Origin: Klebsiella planticola ATCC 33531
GTDB taxonomy: Bacteria; Pseudomonadota; Gammaproteobacteria; Enterobacterales; Enterobacteriaceae
Direction of reading: 5' to 3'
Assembly: GCF_000735435.1 (NCBI RefSeq)
Contig: NZ_JMPP01000004.1
Coordinates: 1-64,000, forward strand
DNA length: 64,000 bases
How positions within the stretch are numbered: the stretch's first letter is position 1; every line of letters begins with the position of its first letter. This document shows, in pieces, positions 36,778-46,373 of the stretch. The notes below the pieces were generated by a model. The model was given only the letters and a program-made list of their open reading frames with translations. It did not search any database and was not told where the DNA came from. The position numbers and the translations under genes were made by a program.

Positions 36778-38240
36778 AAAAAATTAACCATTGGATCAAC
36801 GGCAAAAACGTCGCGGGCGCAGAGTATTTCCACACCACCAACCCGGCCACCGGCGAAGTGCTGGCGGAAGTCGCCTCCGGCGGTGAAGCCGAAGTGAATC
36901 AGGCCGTTGCCGCCGCGAAAGAAGCGTTCCCGAAATGGGCCAACCTACCGATGAAAGAGCGCGCGCGCCTGATGCGCCGGCTGGGCGATCTGATCGATCG
37001 CGACGTCCCGGAGATCGCGGCAATGGAGACCGCCGATACCGGCCTGCCGATCCATCAAACCAAAAATGTGCTGATCCCGCGCGCTTCGCACAACTTCGAG
37101 TTTTTCGCCGAAGTGTGCCAGCAGATGAACGGCAAGACCTATCCGGTTGACGACAAGATGCTCAACTACACCCTCGTGCAGCCGGTCGGCGTGTGTGCGC
37201 TGGTCTCGCCGTGGAACGTGCCGTTTATGACCGCCACCTGGAAGGTGGCGCCGTGTCTGGCGCTGGGCAACACCGCGGTGCTGAAAATGTCAGAGCTGTC
37301 GCCGCTGACCGCCGATCGTCTGGGCGAACTGGCGCTGGAAGCCGGTATTCCGGCCGGCGTACTCAACGTGGTGCAGGGCTACGGCGCCAGCGCCGGCGAT
37401 GCGCTGGTGCGTCATCACGACGTCCGCGCGGTGTCGTTTACCGGCGGTACCGCCACCGGGCGCAACATCATGAAAAATGCCGGTCTGAAGAAGTATTCCA
37501 TGGAGCTGGGCGGCAAATCCCCGGTGCTGATTTTTGAAGATGCCGATATCGAGCGCGCGCTGGATGCCGCCCTGTTCACCATCTTCTCAATCAACGGCGA
37601 GCGCTGCACCGCCGGGTCGCGCATCTTCATTCAGCAGAGCATTTACCCGGAATTCGTTAAACGCTTTGCAGAACGCGCCAACCGCCTGCGCGTGGGCGAT
37701 CCGACCGATCCGAATACCCAGGTCGGGGCGCTGATCAGCAAGCAGCACTGGGAAAAAGTCTCCGGCTATATTCGCCTCGGGATCGAAGAAGGCGCCACCC
37801 TGCTGGCCGGCGGCCCGGACAAGCCGTCCGATCTGCCCGCGCATCTGCAAGGCGGCAACTTCCTGCGTCCGACGGTGCTGGCAGACGTGGATAACCGGAT
37901 GCGCGTCGCGCAAGAGGAGATTTTTGGCCCGGTAGCCTGCCTGCTGCCGTTTAAAGACGAAGCGGAAGGGCTGCGCCTGGCGAACGACATCGAATATGGC
38001 CTGGCGTCCTACATCTGGACCCAGGACATCAGCAAAGTGCTGCGTCTGGCGCGCGGCATCGAAGCCGGCATGGTGTTCGTCAATACCCAGAACGTCCGCG
38101 ACCTGCGTCAGCCGTTTGGCGGCGTGAAAGCCTCCGGCACCGGCCGTGAAGGCGGCGAGTACAGCTTTGAAGTGTTCGCCGAAATGAAAAACGTCTGTAT
38201 TTCCATGGGTGACCATCCGATCCCGAAATGGGGCGTATAA
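36774..38240 (+). CDS. hpaE: 5-carboxymethyl-2-hydroxymuconate semialdehyde dehydrogenase
   Basis: A 488-residue NAD-dependent aldehyde dehydrogenase that oxidises the ring-cleavage product of homoprotocatechuate. The base Glu is in MELGGKSPVL and the nucleophile Cys in INGERCTAGSR. Length and sequence match E. coli HpaE. The start overlaps hpaG2 by 4 bp. Downstream, a stem-loop (GAGCCGC / GCGGCTC, 38253-38279) separates it from hpaD. Confidence 0.97.
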   Translation: MKKINHWINGKNVAGAEYFHTTNPATGEVLAEVASGGEAEVNQAVAAAKEAFPKWANLPMKERARLMRRLGDLIDRDVPEIAAMETADTGLPIHQTKNVLIPRASHNFEFFAEVCQQMNGKTYPVDDKMLNYTLVQPVGVCALVSPWNVPFMTATWKVAPCLALGNTAVLKMSELSPLTADRLGELALEAGIPAGVLNVVQGYGASAGDALVRHHDVRAVSFTGGTATGRNIMKNAGLKKYSMELGGKSPVLIFEDADIERALDAALFTIFSINGERCTAGSRIFIQQSIYPEFVKRFAERANRLRVGDPTDPNTQVGALISKQHWEKVSGYIRLGIEEGATLLAGGPDKPSDLPAHLQGGNFLRPTVLADVDNRMRVAQEEIFGPVACLLPFKDEAEGLRLANDIEYGLASYIWTQDISKVLRLARGIEAGMVFVNTQNVRDLRQPFGGVKASGTGREGGEYSFEVFAEMKNVCISMGDHPIPKWGV

Positions 38241-38252
38241 CCGTCATCCGTC

Positions 38253-38279
38253 GAGCCGCGCCCAGGCTGGCTGCGGCTC
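38253..38279 (+). other. stem-loop between hpaE and hpaD
   Basis: A 7-bp perfect stem with a 13-nt loop, without a T tract. It could be an mRNA processing or stabilising element that sets the hpaE/hpaD ratio; it does not look like a terminator. Confidence 0.4.
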
Positions 38280-38311
38280 ACACTATTCAGGTTATGTAAG
38301 GAGAACACCGC

Positions 38312-39169
38312 ATGGGCAAATTAGCGTTAGCCGCCAAAATCACTCACGTGCCATCAATGTATCTCTCTGAACTACCGGGGAAAAATCATGGTTGCCGTCA
38401 GGCTGCTATCGACGGCCATAAAGAAATTGGCAAGCGCTGCCGTGAAATGGGCGTCGATACCATTATCGTTTTCGATACCCACTGGCTGGTCAACAGCGCC
38501 TACCATATTAACTGCGCCGACCATTTCAAAGGCGTCTATACCAGCAACGAACTGCCGCACTTTATCCGCGACATGACCTACGACTACGACGGCAACCCGG
38601 AGCTGGGTCAGCTGATTGCCGACGAAGCGGTCAAACTGGGCGTGCGGGCGAAAGCGCACAACATTCCCAGCCTGAAGCTGGAGTACGGCACTCTGGTGCC
38701 GATGCGCTACATGAACAGCGATAAGCATTTCAAAGTGGTGTCGATTTCCGCGTTCTGCACCGTTCACGATTTTGCCGACAGCCGCAAGCTGGGCGAAGCC
38801 ATCGTCAAGGCGATTGAAAAATATGACGGTACCGTGGCGGTGTTCGCCAGCGGCTCACTGTCGCACCGCTTTATCGACGACCAGCGCGCCGAAGAGGGAA
38901 TGAACAGCTACACCCGCGAGTTTGACCATCAGATGGATGAGCGCGTGGTGAAGCTGTGGCGTGAAGGCAAGTTTAAAGAGTTCTGCACCATGCTGCCGGA
39001 ATACGCCGACTACTGCTACGGCGAGGGCAATATGCACGACACGGTGATGCTGCTCGGCGTGCTCGGCTGGGACAAATATGACGGCAAGGTGGAGTTTATT
39101 ACCGACCTGTTCGCCAGTTCCGGCACCGGCCAGGTGAACGCCGTGTTCCCGCTTCCGGCCCAGGCGTAA
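38312..39169 (+). CDS. hpaD: 3,4-dihydroxyphenylacetate 2,3-dioxygenase
   Basis: A 285-residue class III (LigB-type) extradiol dioxygenase that cleaves homoprotocatechuate with Fe(II) and O2. It is nearly identical to E. coli HpaD/HpcB; SGSLSHRFIDD and the N-terminal ITHVPSMYLSE carry the metal-site histidines. The RBS AAGGAGAA lies nine bases upstream. It is followed by hpaF after 9 bp. Confidence 0.97.
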   Translation: MGKLALAAKITHVPSMYLSELPGKNHGCRQAAIDGHKEIGKRCREMGVDTIIVFDTHWLVNSAYHINCADHFKGVYTSNELPHFIRDMTYDYDGNPELGQLIADEAVKLGVRAKAHNIPSLKLEYGTLVPMRYMNSDKHFKVVSISAFCTVHDFADSRKLGEAIVKAIEKYDGTVAVFASGSLSHRFIDDQRAEEGMNSYTREFDHQMDERVVKLWREGKFKEFCTMLPEYADYCYGEGNMHDTVMLLGVLGWDKYDGKVEFITDLFASSGTGQVNAVFPLPAQA

Positions 39170-39178
39170 GGAGCCACT

Positions 39179-39559
39179 ATGCCGCATTTTATCGCTGAAT
39201 GTACCGACAACATCCGTGAGCAGGCTGATTTACCCGGCCTGTTCGCCCAGGTTAATCAGGCGTTGGCCGCCACCGGCATCTTCCCGATAGGTGGCATCCG
39301 CAGCCGCGCCATCTGGCTGGACACCTGGCAGATGGCCGACGGCAGGCAGGATTACGCCTTCGTGCATATGACGCTGAAAATCGGCAGCGGGCGGAGTATG
39401 GAGAGCCGGGAAGAGGTCGGCGAAATGCTGTTCGGGCTGATTAAAAGCCACTTCGCCGCTCTGATGGAGAGGCGCTATCTGGCGCTGTCATTTGAGATTG
39501 AAGAACTGCACCCGACGCTGAATTACAAACAGAACAACGTCCACGCCTTGTTTAAATAG
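39179..39559 (+). CDS. hpaF: 5-carboxymethyl-2-hydroxymuconate delta-isomerase
   Basis: A 126-residue member of the CHMI/tautomerase superfamily, with the catalytic Pro2 right after the initiator Met (MPHFIAECTDN). It isomerises 5-carboxymethyl-2-hydroxymuconate for HpaG. Length is that of E. coli HpaF. AAGGAG precedes the start by 6 bases. The downstream space to hpaH holds a REP-like array. Confidence 0.95.
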   Translation: MPHFIAECTDNIREQADLPGLFAQVNQALAATGIFPIGGIRSRAIWLDTWQMADGRQDYAFVHMTLKIGSGRSMESREEVGEMLFGLIKSHFAALMERRYLALSFEIEELHPTLNYKQNNVHALFK

Positions 39560-39911
39560 CGCGCCTTTTCGCCCGGTGGCGCTGCGCTTACCGGGCCTAC
39601 AAAAGGCTAACTGATGCCGAACCGTAGGCCGGGTTAGCGCAGCGCCGCCGGCCAGAACAATGCACCAACCGTAGGCCGGGTCAGCGTAGCGCCACCCGGC
39701 GCCGTGACACCGCGACATCGAACGAGGTAACAGCACCGTATGCCGGGTTAGCGCAACGCCGCCGGCCAGAACAATGCACCAACCGTAGGCCGGGTCAGCG
39801 CAGCGCCGCCGGCCAGAACAATGCACCAACCGTAGGCCGGGTCAGCGTAGCGCCACCCGGCGCCGTGACACCGAGACACCGCGACACCGAACGAGGTAAC
39901 AGGAAGCCACT
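39560..39911. repeat. REP/BIME-like array between hpaF and hpaH
   Basis: The gap holds one unit in inverted orientation (39571-39600, ending CCGGGCCTAC) and five units in the other orientation that start GTAGGCCGGG or GTATGCCGGG at 39624, 39671, 39738, 39785 and 39832. Spacings are 47, 67, 47 and 47 bp. Three units are linked by the identical spacer CCAGAACAATGCACCAACC, and the two longer ones end in GAACGAGGTAACAG, the last of which supplies the sequence just before the hpaH RBS. No ORF is credible here. Confidence 0.9.
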
Positions 39912-40715
39912 ATGCTCGATAAACAAACCCGCAGCCTGATCGCCCAGCGACTGAATCAGGCCGAAAAACAACGTGAGCAGATCCGCGCGATCTCGCTGGA
40001 TTATCCGTCGATCACCATTGAGGACGCCTACGCCGTCCAGCGCGAGTGGGTCGAGATGAAGATCGCCGAAGGGCGGGTGCTGAAAGGCCATAAGATCGGC
40101 CTGACCTCAAAAGCGATGCAGGCCAGTTCGCAAATTAGCGAGCCGGACTACGGCGCGCTGCTCGATGATATGTTTTTTCACGATGGTAGCGACATTCCAA
40201 CCGATCGTTTTATCGTGCCGCGGATTGAAGTCGAGCTGGCTTTCGTGCTGGCGAAACCGCTGCGTGGCCCGAACTGCACCCTGTTCGACGTCTATAACGC
40301 CACCGACTATGTGATCCCGGCGCTGGAGCTGATCGACGCCCGCTGCCACAACATCGATCCGCAGACCCAGCGCCCGCGCAAAGTCTTCGACACCATCTCC
40401 GATAACGCCGCCAACGCCGGGGTGATCCTCGGCGGGCGTCCGATTAAGCCCGACGAGCTGGATCTGCGTTGGATCTCCGCTCTGCTGTACCGCAACGGGG
40501 TGATCGAAGAGACCGGCGTTGCCGCCGGGGTGCTGAACCATCCGGCAAACGGCGTCGCCTGGCTGGCGAATAAGCTGGCGCCATACGATGTCCAGCTGGA
40601 AGCCGGGCAGATCATCCTCGGCGGCTCGTTTACCCGCCCGGTACCGGCGCGCAAGGGTGACACCTTCCACGTCGATTACGGCAACATGGGCGCAATCAGC
40701 TGCCGCTTTGTGTAA
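39912..40715 (+). CDS. hpaH: 2-oxohept-4-ene-1,7-dioate hydratase
   Basis: A 267-residue hydratase of the MhpD/HpaH family (FAH-like fold), same length as E. coli Hpa[13 protein letters not shown] (about 57-68), the metal-ligand Glu residues in [10 protein letters not shown], and [10 protein letters not shown] are typical. It hydrates 2-oxohept-4-ene-1,7-dioate to 4-hydroxy-2-oxoheptane-1,7-dioate for HpaI. The RBS (AGGAAG) lies directly after the repeat array. hpaI follows after 10 bp. Confidence 0.96.
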   Translation: MLDKQTRSLIAQRLNQAEKQREQIRAISLDYPSITIEDAYAVQREWVEMKIAEGRVLKGHKIGLTSKAMQASSQISEPDYGALLDDMFFHDGSDIPTDRFIVPRIEVELAFVLAKPLRGPNCTLFDVYNATDYVIPALELIDARCHNIDPQTQRPRKVFDTISDNAANAGVILGGRPIKPDELDLRWISALLYRNGVIEETGVAAGVLNHPANGVAWLANKLAPYDVQLEAGQIILGGSFTRPVPARKGDTFHVDYGNMGAISCRFV

Positions 40716-40725
40716 GGGGAAGATG

Positions 40726-41523
40726 ATGAATAACACGTTTAAAGAGGCGCTGCAGGCCGGGCGGCCACAAATCGGCCTGTGGCTGGGGCTGTGCAGCAGC
40801 TACAGCGCCGAACTGTTAGCCGGCGCCGGGTTTGACTGGCTGCTGATCGACGGCGAACACGCGCCGAATAATGTACAAACGGTGCTGACCCAACTGCAGG
40901 CGATCGCCCCCTACTCCAGCCAACCGGTGGTTCGCCCGTCGTGGAATGATCCGGTGCAGATCAAGCAATTGCTGGACATCGGCGCACAAACGCTGCTGGT
41001 GCCGATGGTACAAAACGCCGATGAAGCGCGGCTGGCGGTGAAAGCCACCCGCTATCCGCCGGCCGGTATTCGCGGCGTCGGCAGCGCCCTGGCGCGTGCT
41101 TCCCGCTGGAACCGCATTCCGGACTATATCCATCAGGCCAACGATGCCATGTGCGTGCTGGTACAGATTGAAACCCGCGAGGCGTTGAAAAATCTGCCGC
41201 AGATTCTCGCGGTAGAAGGCGTCGACGGTGTGTTTATCGGCCCGGCGGATCTGAGCGCGGACATGGGCTTCGGCGGTAATCCGCAGCATCCTGAGGTGCA
41301 GGCGGCCATTGAAAGCGCCATCGTCCTGATTCGCGAGGCGGGTAAAGCCCCGGGCATTCTGATGGCCAATGAACAGCTAGCGAAACGCTACCTCGAGCTG
41401 GGGGCGCTGTTCGTCGCCGTCGGCGTCGACACCACCCTGCTGGCCCGCAGCGCAGAAGCGCTGGCAGCACGGTTTACCGACGCAATCACCACCACAACTG
41501 ATAACAATAAATCTGTCTACTGA
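40726..41523 (+). CDS. hpaI: 4-hydroxy-2-oxoheptane-1,7-dioate aldolase
   Basis: The class II (metal) aldolase splits its substrate into pyruvate and succinate semialdehyde. The 265-residue protein has [10 protein letters not shown] (His of the active site, about 44), IETREALKN (metal-ligand Glu) and [14 protein letters not shown] (metal-ligand Asp). The ATG at 40726 fits the E. coli start and the AGGGGA spacing better than the ATG three bases upstream. Both products are handled by other genes in this window. Confidence 0.96.
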   Translation: MNNTFKEALQAGRPQIGLWLGLCSSYSAELLAGAGFDWLLIDGEHAPNNVQTVLTQLQAIAPYSSQPVVRPSWNDPVQIKQLLDIGAQTLLVPMVQNADEARLAVKATRYPPAGIRGVGSALARASRWNRIPDYIHQANDAMCVLVQIETREALKNLPQILAVEGVDGVFIGPADLSADMGFGGNPQHPEVQAAIESAIVLIREAGKAPGILMANEQLAKRYLELGALFVAVGVDTTLLARSAEALAARFTDAITTTTDNNKSVY

Positions 41524-41544
41524 ACGGATAATGTGGAGCGCATC

Positions 41545-42903
41545 ATGACGACCTCTACCCTGCAACATAATGAAAATAAAGTCGTTGAAGTAGAAAACCG
41601 GGTGATCAAAAAGCTGTTCCGCCGCCTTATCACCTTCCTGTTCGTGCTTTTTGTTTTCTCATTTCTGGACCGCATTAATATCGGCTTCGCCGGGCTGACG
41701 ATGGGCAAAGATCTCGGTCTGACCTCCACCATGTTTGGTCTGGCCGCGACGCTGTTTTACGTCACCTACGTGATGTGCGGGATCCCCAGCAATATCATGC
41801 TGGCGAAGGTCGGCGCCCGCCGCTGGATCGCCGGGATCATGGTGGTGTGGGGGATCGCGTCAACCTGTACGATGTTTGCCACCAACCCGCATACGCTGTA
41901 TATCCTGCGCATGCTGGTCGGTATCGCTGAAGCCGGCTTCTTGCCAGGGATCCTGGTCTATCTGACCTGGTGGTTCCCGGCCTTTCACCGCGCCCGCGCC
42001 AACGCCCTGTTTATGATAGCGATGCCGGTGACCATGATGCTTGGCTCTATCCTCTCCGGCTATATTCTGGCGCTTGATGGCCTGTGGAATCTGAAGGGCT
42101 GGCAGTGGCTGTTCCTGCTGGAGGGGCTGCCGTCGGTGGTGCTCGGCGTGGTGACCTGGTTCTTCCTCAACGATACCCCGGATCAGGCCAGCTGGCTGGA
42201 TAAGGAGGAGAAGCAGGCGCTGAAAACGATGATTGAACGCGAGCGCGAAAGCGCCAGCGTTATCCCAACTTCCGCACGCTCTACCCTACGGGAAGTGCTG
42301 ACGCCGGCGGTGCTGATGTACACGCTCGCCTACTTCTGTCTGACCAATACCCTGAGCGCTATCAATATCTGGACTCCGCAGATCCTGCAAAGCTTCAATA
42401 CCGGTAGTAGCAACATTGTGATCGGCATGCTGGCGGCAATTCCGCAGTTCTGTACGATTTTCGGGATGATCTGGTGGAGCCGGCGATCCGACCGGCGTAA
42501 AGAGCGCAAGATGCATACCATCCTGCCCTATCTGTTCGCCGCTGCCGGATGGTTGCTGGCCTCTGCCACCCACCACGGTCTGATCCAGCTGATCGGCATC
42601 ATTATGGCCTCCGTGGGTTCTTTTACCGCGATGGCGATTTTCTGGACTACCCCGGATCGGGTGATCAGCCTGCAATCGCGGGCGGTGGCGCTGGCGGTCA
42701 TCAACGCTATCGGCAACATCGGATCCGCCGTCAGCCCGCTGCTGATTGGTATTCTGCGTGATGCCACCGGCAGCTTTAGCTCCGGACTGTGGTTTGTCGC
42801 CGGACTGCTGATCGTCGGCGCGTTGGTACTGACCCGGATTCCGATGAGTGCGCGGGAAGACGCCGCCACCGAGGCAGGACTCGCCGCACAGAAAAGTCAT
42901 TAA
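41545..42903 (+). CDS. hpaX: 4-hydroxyphenylacetate permease HpaX
   Basis: A 452-residue MFS transporter of the anion:cation symporter family with twelve hydrophobic segments. RRLITFLFVLFVFSFLDRIN opens helix 1 and DRINIGFA is the ACS-family signature of that helix. It is very close to E. coli HpaX from residue 30 on. The N-terminal 25 residues differ. The chosen ATG has GGAG seven bases upstream; an in-frame GTG four codons earlier is not needed. Confidence 0.95.
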   Translation: MTTSTLQHNENKVVEVENRVIKKLFRRLITFLFVLFVFSFLDRINIGFAGLTMGKDLGLTSTMFGLAATLFYVTYVMCGIPSNIMLAKVGARRWIAGIMVVWGIASTCTMFATNPHTLYILRMLVGIAEAGFLPGILVYLTWWFPAFHRARANALFMIAMPVTMMLGSILSGYILALDGLWNLKGWQWLFLLEGLPSVVLGVVTWFFLNDTPDQASWLDKEEKQALKTMIERERESASVIPTSARSTLREVLTPAVLMYTLAYFCLTNTLSAINIWTPQILQSFNTGSSNIVIGMLAAIPQFCTIFGMIWWSRRSDRRKERKMHTILPYLFAAAGWLLASATHHGLIQLIGIIMASVGSFTAMAIFWTTPDRVISLQSRAVALAVINAIGNIGSAVSPLLIGILRDATGSFSSGLWFVAGLLIVGALVLTRIPMSAREDAATEAGLAAQKSH

Positions 42904-42912
42904 GGAGTGCCC

Positions 42913-43803
42913 ATGTGTCAGCCCTCAATCGCCAATATCGATATCAACAAAGATTACGATGAGAGTCTGGGGACCGAGGATGTGCACTATCAGTCGTTTG
43001 CCCGCATGGCGGCCTTTTTTGGCCGCGACATGCAGGCGCATCGACACGACCAGTACTTTCAGATGCACTTTCTCGATACCGGGCAGATTGAACTGCAGCT
43101 CGACGATCACCGCTACTCGGTGCAGGCGCCGCTGTTTGTCCTGACGCCGCCGTCGGTGCCGCACGCTTTTATCACCGAGTCCGACAGCGACGGGCACGTG
43201 CTGACCGTGCGCGAAGATCTGATCTGGCCGCTGCTGGAGGTCCTCTATCCCGGCACGCGGGAAGCGTTCGGGCTGCCGGGTATGTGTCTGTCGCTGGCGG
43301 ATAAACCCGATGAACTGACGGCGCTGGCGCACTACTGGCAGCTGATTAAACGCGAATCGACCGCCCAGTTGCCGGGGCGCGAACATACCCTGGCGCTGCT
43401 GGCGCAGGCGGTGTTCACGCTGCTGTTGCGTAACGCCAGGCTCGACGACCATGCCGCCAGCGGGATGCGCGGCGAGCTGAAGCTGTTTCAGCGCTTTAAC
43501 CAGATGATCGACAGCCACTACCACCAGCACTGGGCGGTACCGGATTATGCCAACGAGCTGCACGTTACCGAATCACGGCTGACCGATATCTGCCGCCGCT
43601 TTGCCAACCGACCGCCGAAGCGGCTGATCTTCGACCGCCAGCTGCGCGAGGCCAAACGGCTGCTGCTGTTTTCCGACAGCGCGGTCAATGAGATAGCCTG
43701 GCAACTGGGGTTTAAAGACCCCGCCTATTTCGCTCGTTTTTTTAGTCGCCAGGTCGGCTGCTCGCCCAGCAGCTACCGTGCGCAAAAAGTACCGGTGTCT
43801 TAA
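42913..43803 (+). CDS. hpaA: AraC-family activator HpaA
   Basis: A 296-residue AraC protein, close to E. coli HpaA, which activates the hpaBC operon with 4-hydroxyphenylacetate. The cupin core AHRHDQYFQMHFLDTGQIEL (about 37-56) and the HTH pair (about 200-290) are complete. It is the last gene of the hpaG-hpaA unit, with AAGGAG just after the hpaX stop. MCQPSIANID matches the E. coli start. Confidence 0.94.
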   Translation: MCQPSIANIDINKDYDESLGTEDVHYQSFARMAAFFGRDMQAHRHDQYFQMHFLDTGQIELQLDDHRYSVQAPLFVLTPPSVPHAFITESDSDGHVLTVREDLIWPLLEVLYPGTREAFGLPGMCLSLADKPDELTALAHYWQLIKRESTAQLPGREHTLALLAQAVFTLLLRNARLDDHAASGMRGELKLFQRFNQMIDSHYHQHWAVPDYANELHVTESRLTDICRRFANRPPKRLIFDRQLREAKRLLLFSDSAVNEIAWQLGFKDPAYFARFFSRQVGCSPSSYRAQKVPVS

Positions 43804-44126
43804 TTCCCCGCTGGCGGGCTACGATCCGTAGAGCGGGTAGGCCCTAAAAACCGCCCGTAACGTCACCCGGCCAGCGTAGCACCGCCGGGAAAAAGGCTGG
43901 CTTCTACAGCGAAAACACCCTCTCGATCACAGAACCGCACTCCCCCTGAAAAGTACCTGCCGTTGTCGCAAACGTCCCTTCACGAATGGCGCAATAACCG
44001 CTTCAATTGAACAACAAAAACAAAACATAAATTTAACATTGAGACCCGAACTCATTCGCAGGCAGCCGCCAGACAGGCAGCCCGAAGCAGGGACGGGATA
44101 TTCCGATAAATACTGAAGAGGCCCCT
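43804..44126. promoter_or_regulatory. hpaA-hpaB intergenic region with hpaBC promoter
   Basis: A 323-bp gap. The first part (about 43807-43897) is a degraded REP-like stretch (CCCGCTGGCGGGC, CACCCGGCCAGCGTAGC). The second part is AT rich (TTGAACAACAAAAACAAAAC near 44007) and should contain the HpaA-dependent promoter and 5' leader; a -35 TTGAAC with a TAAATT box has only a 15-bp spacer, typical of an activator-dependent promoter. No ORF is credible. Confidence 0.5.
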
Positions 44127-45689
44127 ATGAAACCTGAAGATTTCCGCGCAGACGCGAAACGCCCGTTAACCGGTGAAGAGTACCTGAAGAGCCTGCAGGA
44201 TGGCCGCGAGATTTACATCTACGGCGAGCGCGTCAAAGACGTCACCACGCACCCGGCCTTCCGCAACGCCGCCGCCTCCGTCGGCCAGCTGTACGATGCG
44301 CTGCATAAACCAGAAATGCAGGACTCCCTGTGCTGGAACACCGATACCGGCAGCGGCGGCTATACCCATAAATTCTTCCGCGTGGCGAAAAGCGCCGATG
44401 ACCTGCGCCAGCAGCGCGATGCGATCGCCGAGTGGTCGCGCCTGAGCTACGGCTGGATGGGCCGCACACCGGATTACAAAGCCGCCTTCGGCTGCGCGCT
44501 GGGCGCGAACCCGGCCTTCTACGGCCAGTTCGAACAGAACGCCCGCAACTGGTACACCCGCATTCAGGAAACCGGCCTGTACTTTAACCACGCGATCGTC
44601 AACCCGCCGATTGACCGTCATAAACCGGCCGATGAAGTGAAAGACGTCTACATCAAGCTGGAAAAAGAGACCGATGCCGGGATCATCGTCAGCGGCGCGA
44701 AAGTGGTCGCCACCAACTCGGCGCTGACCCACTACAACATGATCGGTTTTGGTTCTGCGCAGGTGATGGGGGAAAACCCGGACTTCGCCCTGATGTTCGT
44801 CGCGCCAATGGATGCCGAAGGGGTCAAACTGATCTCCCGCGCCTCCTATGAGATGGTTGCCGGGGTCACCGGATCGCCGTACGACTACCCACTCTCCAGC
44901 CGCTTTGATGAAAACGATGCGATCCTGGTGATGGATAAGGTGCTGATTCCGTGGGAAAACGTGCTGATCTATCGCGATTTCGATCGCTGCCGTCGCTGGA
45001 CGATGGAAGGCGGCTTTGCGCGTATGTATCCGCTGCAGGCCTGCGTACGCCTGGCGGTCAAGCTCGACTTTATCACCGCCCTGCTCAAACGCTCGCTGGA
45101 ATGTACCGGCACCATGGAGTTCCGCGGCGTACAGGCCGATCTCGGCGAAGTGGTCGCCTGGCGCAATATGTTCTGGGCGCTGAGCGACTCCATGTGCTCC
45201 GAAGCGACGCCGTGGGTGAATGGCGCCTGGCTGCCGGATCACGCCGCGCTGCAGACCTACCGCGTCATGGCGCCGATGGCCTACGCCAGGATCAAAAATA
45301 TTATCGAACGTAACGTGACCAGCGGTCTGATCTATCTGCCATCCAGCGCACGCGATTTGAACAACCCGCAGATCGACCAGTATCTGGCTAAATACGTTCG
45401 CGGCTCCAACGGCATGGACCACGTTGAACGTATCAAGATCCTCAAGCTGATGTGGGACGCGATCGGCAGTGAATTCGGCGGCCGCCACGAGCTGTATGAA
45501 ATCAACTATTCCGGAAGTCAGGACGAAATCCGCCTGCAGTGTCTGCGTCAGGCGCAAAGCTCCGGCAACATGGACAAAATGATGGCGATGGTCGACCGCT
45601 GCCTGTCCGAGTACGACCAGAACGGCTGGACGGTGCCGCACCTGCACAACAACTCTGATATCAATATGTTGGATAAGCTGCTGAAGTAA
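44127..45689 (+). CDS. hpaB: 4-hydroxyphenylacetate 3-monooxygenase, oxygenase subunit
   Basis: A 520-residue FADH2-dependent monooxygenase that converts 4-hydroxyphenylacetate to homoprotocatechuate using reduced flavin from HpaC. It is very close to E. coli HpaB over its full length, with the acyl-CoA-dehydrogenase-like fold and the flavin/substrate region GSPYDYPLSSRFDENDAI. The stop is followed 20 bp later by hpaC, so the two subunits form an operon separate from hpaG-A. Confidence 0.98.
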   Translation: MKPEDFRADAKRPLTGEEYLKSLQDGREIYIYGERVKDVTTHPAFRNAAASVGQLYDALHKPEMQDSLCWNTDTGSGGYTHKFFRVAKSADDLRQQRDAIAEWSRLSYGWMGRTPDYKAAFGCALGANPAFYGQFEQNARNWYTRIQETGLYFNHAIVNPPIDRHKPADEVKDVYIKLEKETDAGIIVSGAKVVATNSALTHYNMIGFGSAQVMGENPDFALMFVAPMDAEGVKLISRASYEMVAGVTGSPYDYPLSSRFDENDAILVMDKVLIPWENVLIYRDFDRCRRWTMEGGFARMYPLQACVRLAVKLDFITALLKRSLECTGTMEFRGVQADLGEVVAWRNMFWALSDSMCSEATPWVNGAWLPDHAALQTYRVMAPMAYARIKNIIERNVTSGLIYLPSSARDLNNPQIDQYLAKYVRGSNGMDHVERIKILKLMWDAIGSEFGGRHELYEINYSGSQDEIRLQCLRQAQSSGNMDKMMAMVDRCLSEYDQNGWTVPHLHNNSDINMLDKLLK

Positions 45690-45709
45690 TTCGGCAGCGG
45701 GAGGTCACA

Positions 45710-46222
45710 ATGCAATTAGATGAACAACGTCTGCGTTTTCGCGATGCCATGTCCAGCCTGTCGGCGGCGGTCAACGTCATTACCACCGAGGGCGACGCCG
45801 GCCGCTGCGGCATCACCGCCACCGCCGTGTGCTCGGTAACCGATACGCCGCCGTCGGTGATGGTGTGCATCAATGCCAACAGCGCGATGAACCCGGTATT
45901 CCAGGGGAACGGCAAACTGTGCGTTAACGTACTGAACCATGAGCAGGAAGTGATGGCTCGCCATTTCGCCGGCATGACCGGGATGGCCATGGAAGAACGC
46001 TTTAGCCTCTCCTGCTGGCAAAAAGGAGCGCTGGGACAGCCGGTTCTGCAAGGGGCGCTGGCCAGCCTTGAAGGGGAGATAAGCCAGGTGCAGACCATCG
46101 GTAGCCACCTGGTCTATCTGGTCGAGATCAAGAACATCACCCTGAGCCAGGAAGGCCATGGGCTGATTTACTTTAAGCGCCGTTTCCATCCGGTGATGAT
46201 GGAAATGGAGGTTGCGGTATAA
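45710..46222 (+). CDS. hpaC: 4-hydroxyphenylacetate 3-monooxygenase, flavin reductase subunit
   Basis: A 170-residue NADH:FAD oxidoreductase of the flavin reductase-like family that supplies FADH2 to HpaB. MSSLSAAVNVITTEG and AVCSVTDTPPSVMVCIN mark the flavin-binding split barrel, and the length equals that of E. coli HpaC. The GGGAGG RBS lies seven bases upstream. A hairpin terminator follows about 60 bp after the stop. Confidence 0.97.
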   Translation: MQLDEQRLRFRDAMSSLSAAVNVITTEGDAGRCGITATAVCSVTDTPPSVMVCINANSAMNPVFQGNGKLCVNVLNHEQEVMARHFAGMTGMAMEERFSLSCWQKGALGQPVLQGALASLEGEISQVQTIGSHLVYLVEIKNITLSQEGHGLIYFKRRFHPVMMEMEVAV

Positions 46223-46282
46223 CGTTCTGCTACCTTCGCTTCTGACATTCTCTTTTCTGTCCCCCCTTTCTCTGTCCTCCTC

Positions 46283-46317
46283 TCTTTTTCCTCTCCCCTA
46301 CGGGGAGGAAAAAGAGG
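46283..46317. terminator. terminator after hpaC
   Basis: A long stem with arms CTCTTTTTCCTC and GAGGAAAAAGAG plus an inner CCCC/GGGG, a 1-base bulge and a short loop. The T and A tracts are within the stem, so it may work in both directions. Confidence 0.65.
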
Positions 46318-46329
46318 TGGAAAAAATCT

Positions 46330-46345
46330 TGTGATCTCAATCACA
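46330..46345. promoter_or_regulatory. CRP site upstream of btsT
   Basis: TGTGATCTCAATCACA is a perfect TGTGA-N6-TCACA match. E. coli btsT (yjiY) is catabolite controlled, so this is a confident CRP target. Confidence 0.85.
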
Positions 46346-46373
46346 TGTTTACCCGCTGCTCATTTCCTGGCCA

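Noticed and set aside
39560-39911. The repeat array as a possible CRISPR
   Set aside because: Units are REP-like, occur in both orientations, and the spacers are identical to each other, unlike CRISPR spacers; no cas genes are present.
44166-45647. A 493-codon open frame on the minus strand opposite hpaB
   Set aside because: It mirrors the codon pattern of hpaB (third-position GC bias keeps the complement open), has no RBS and no recognisable family.
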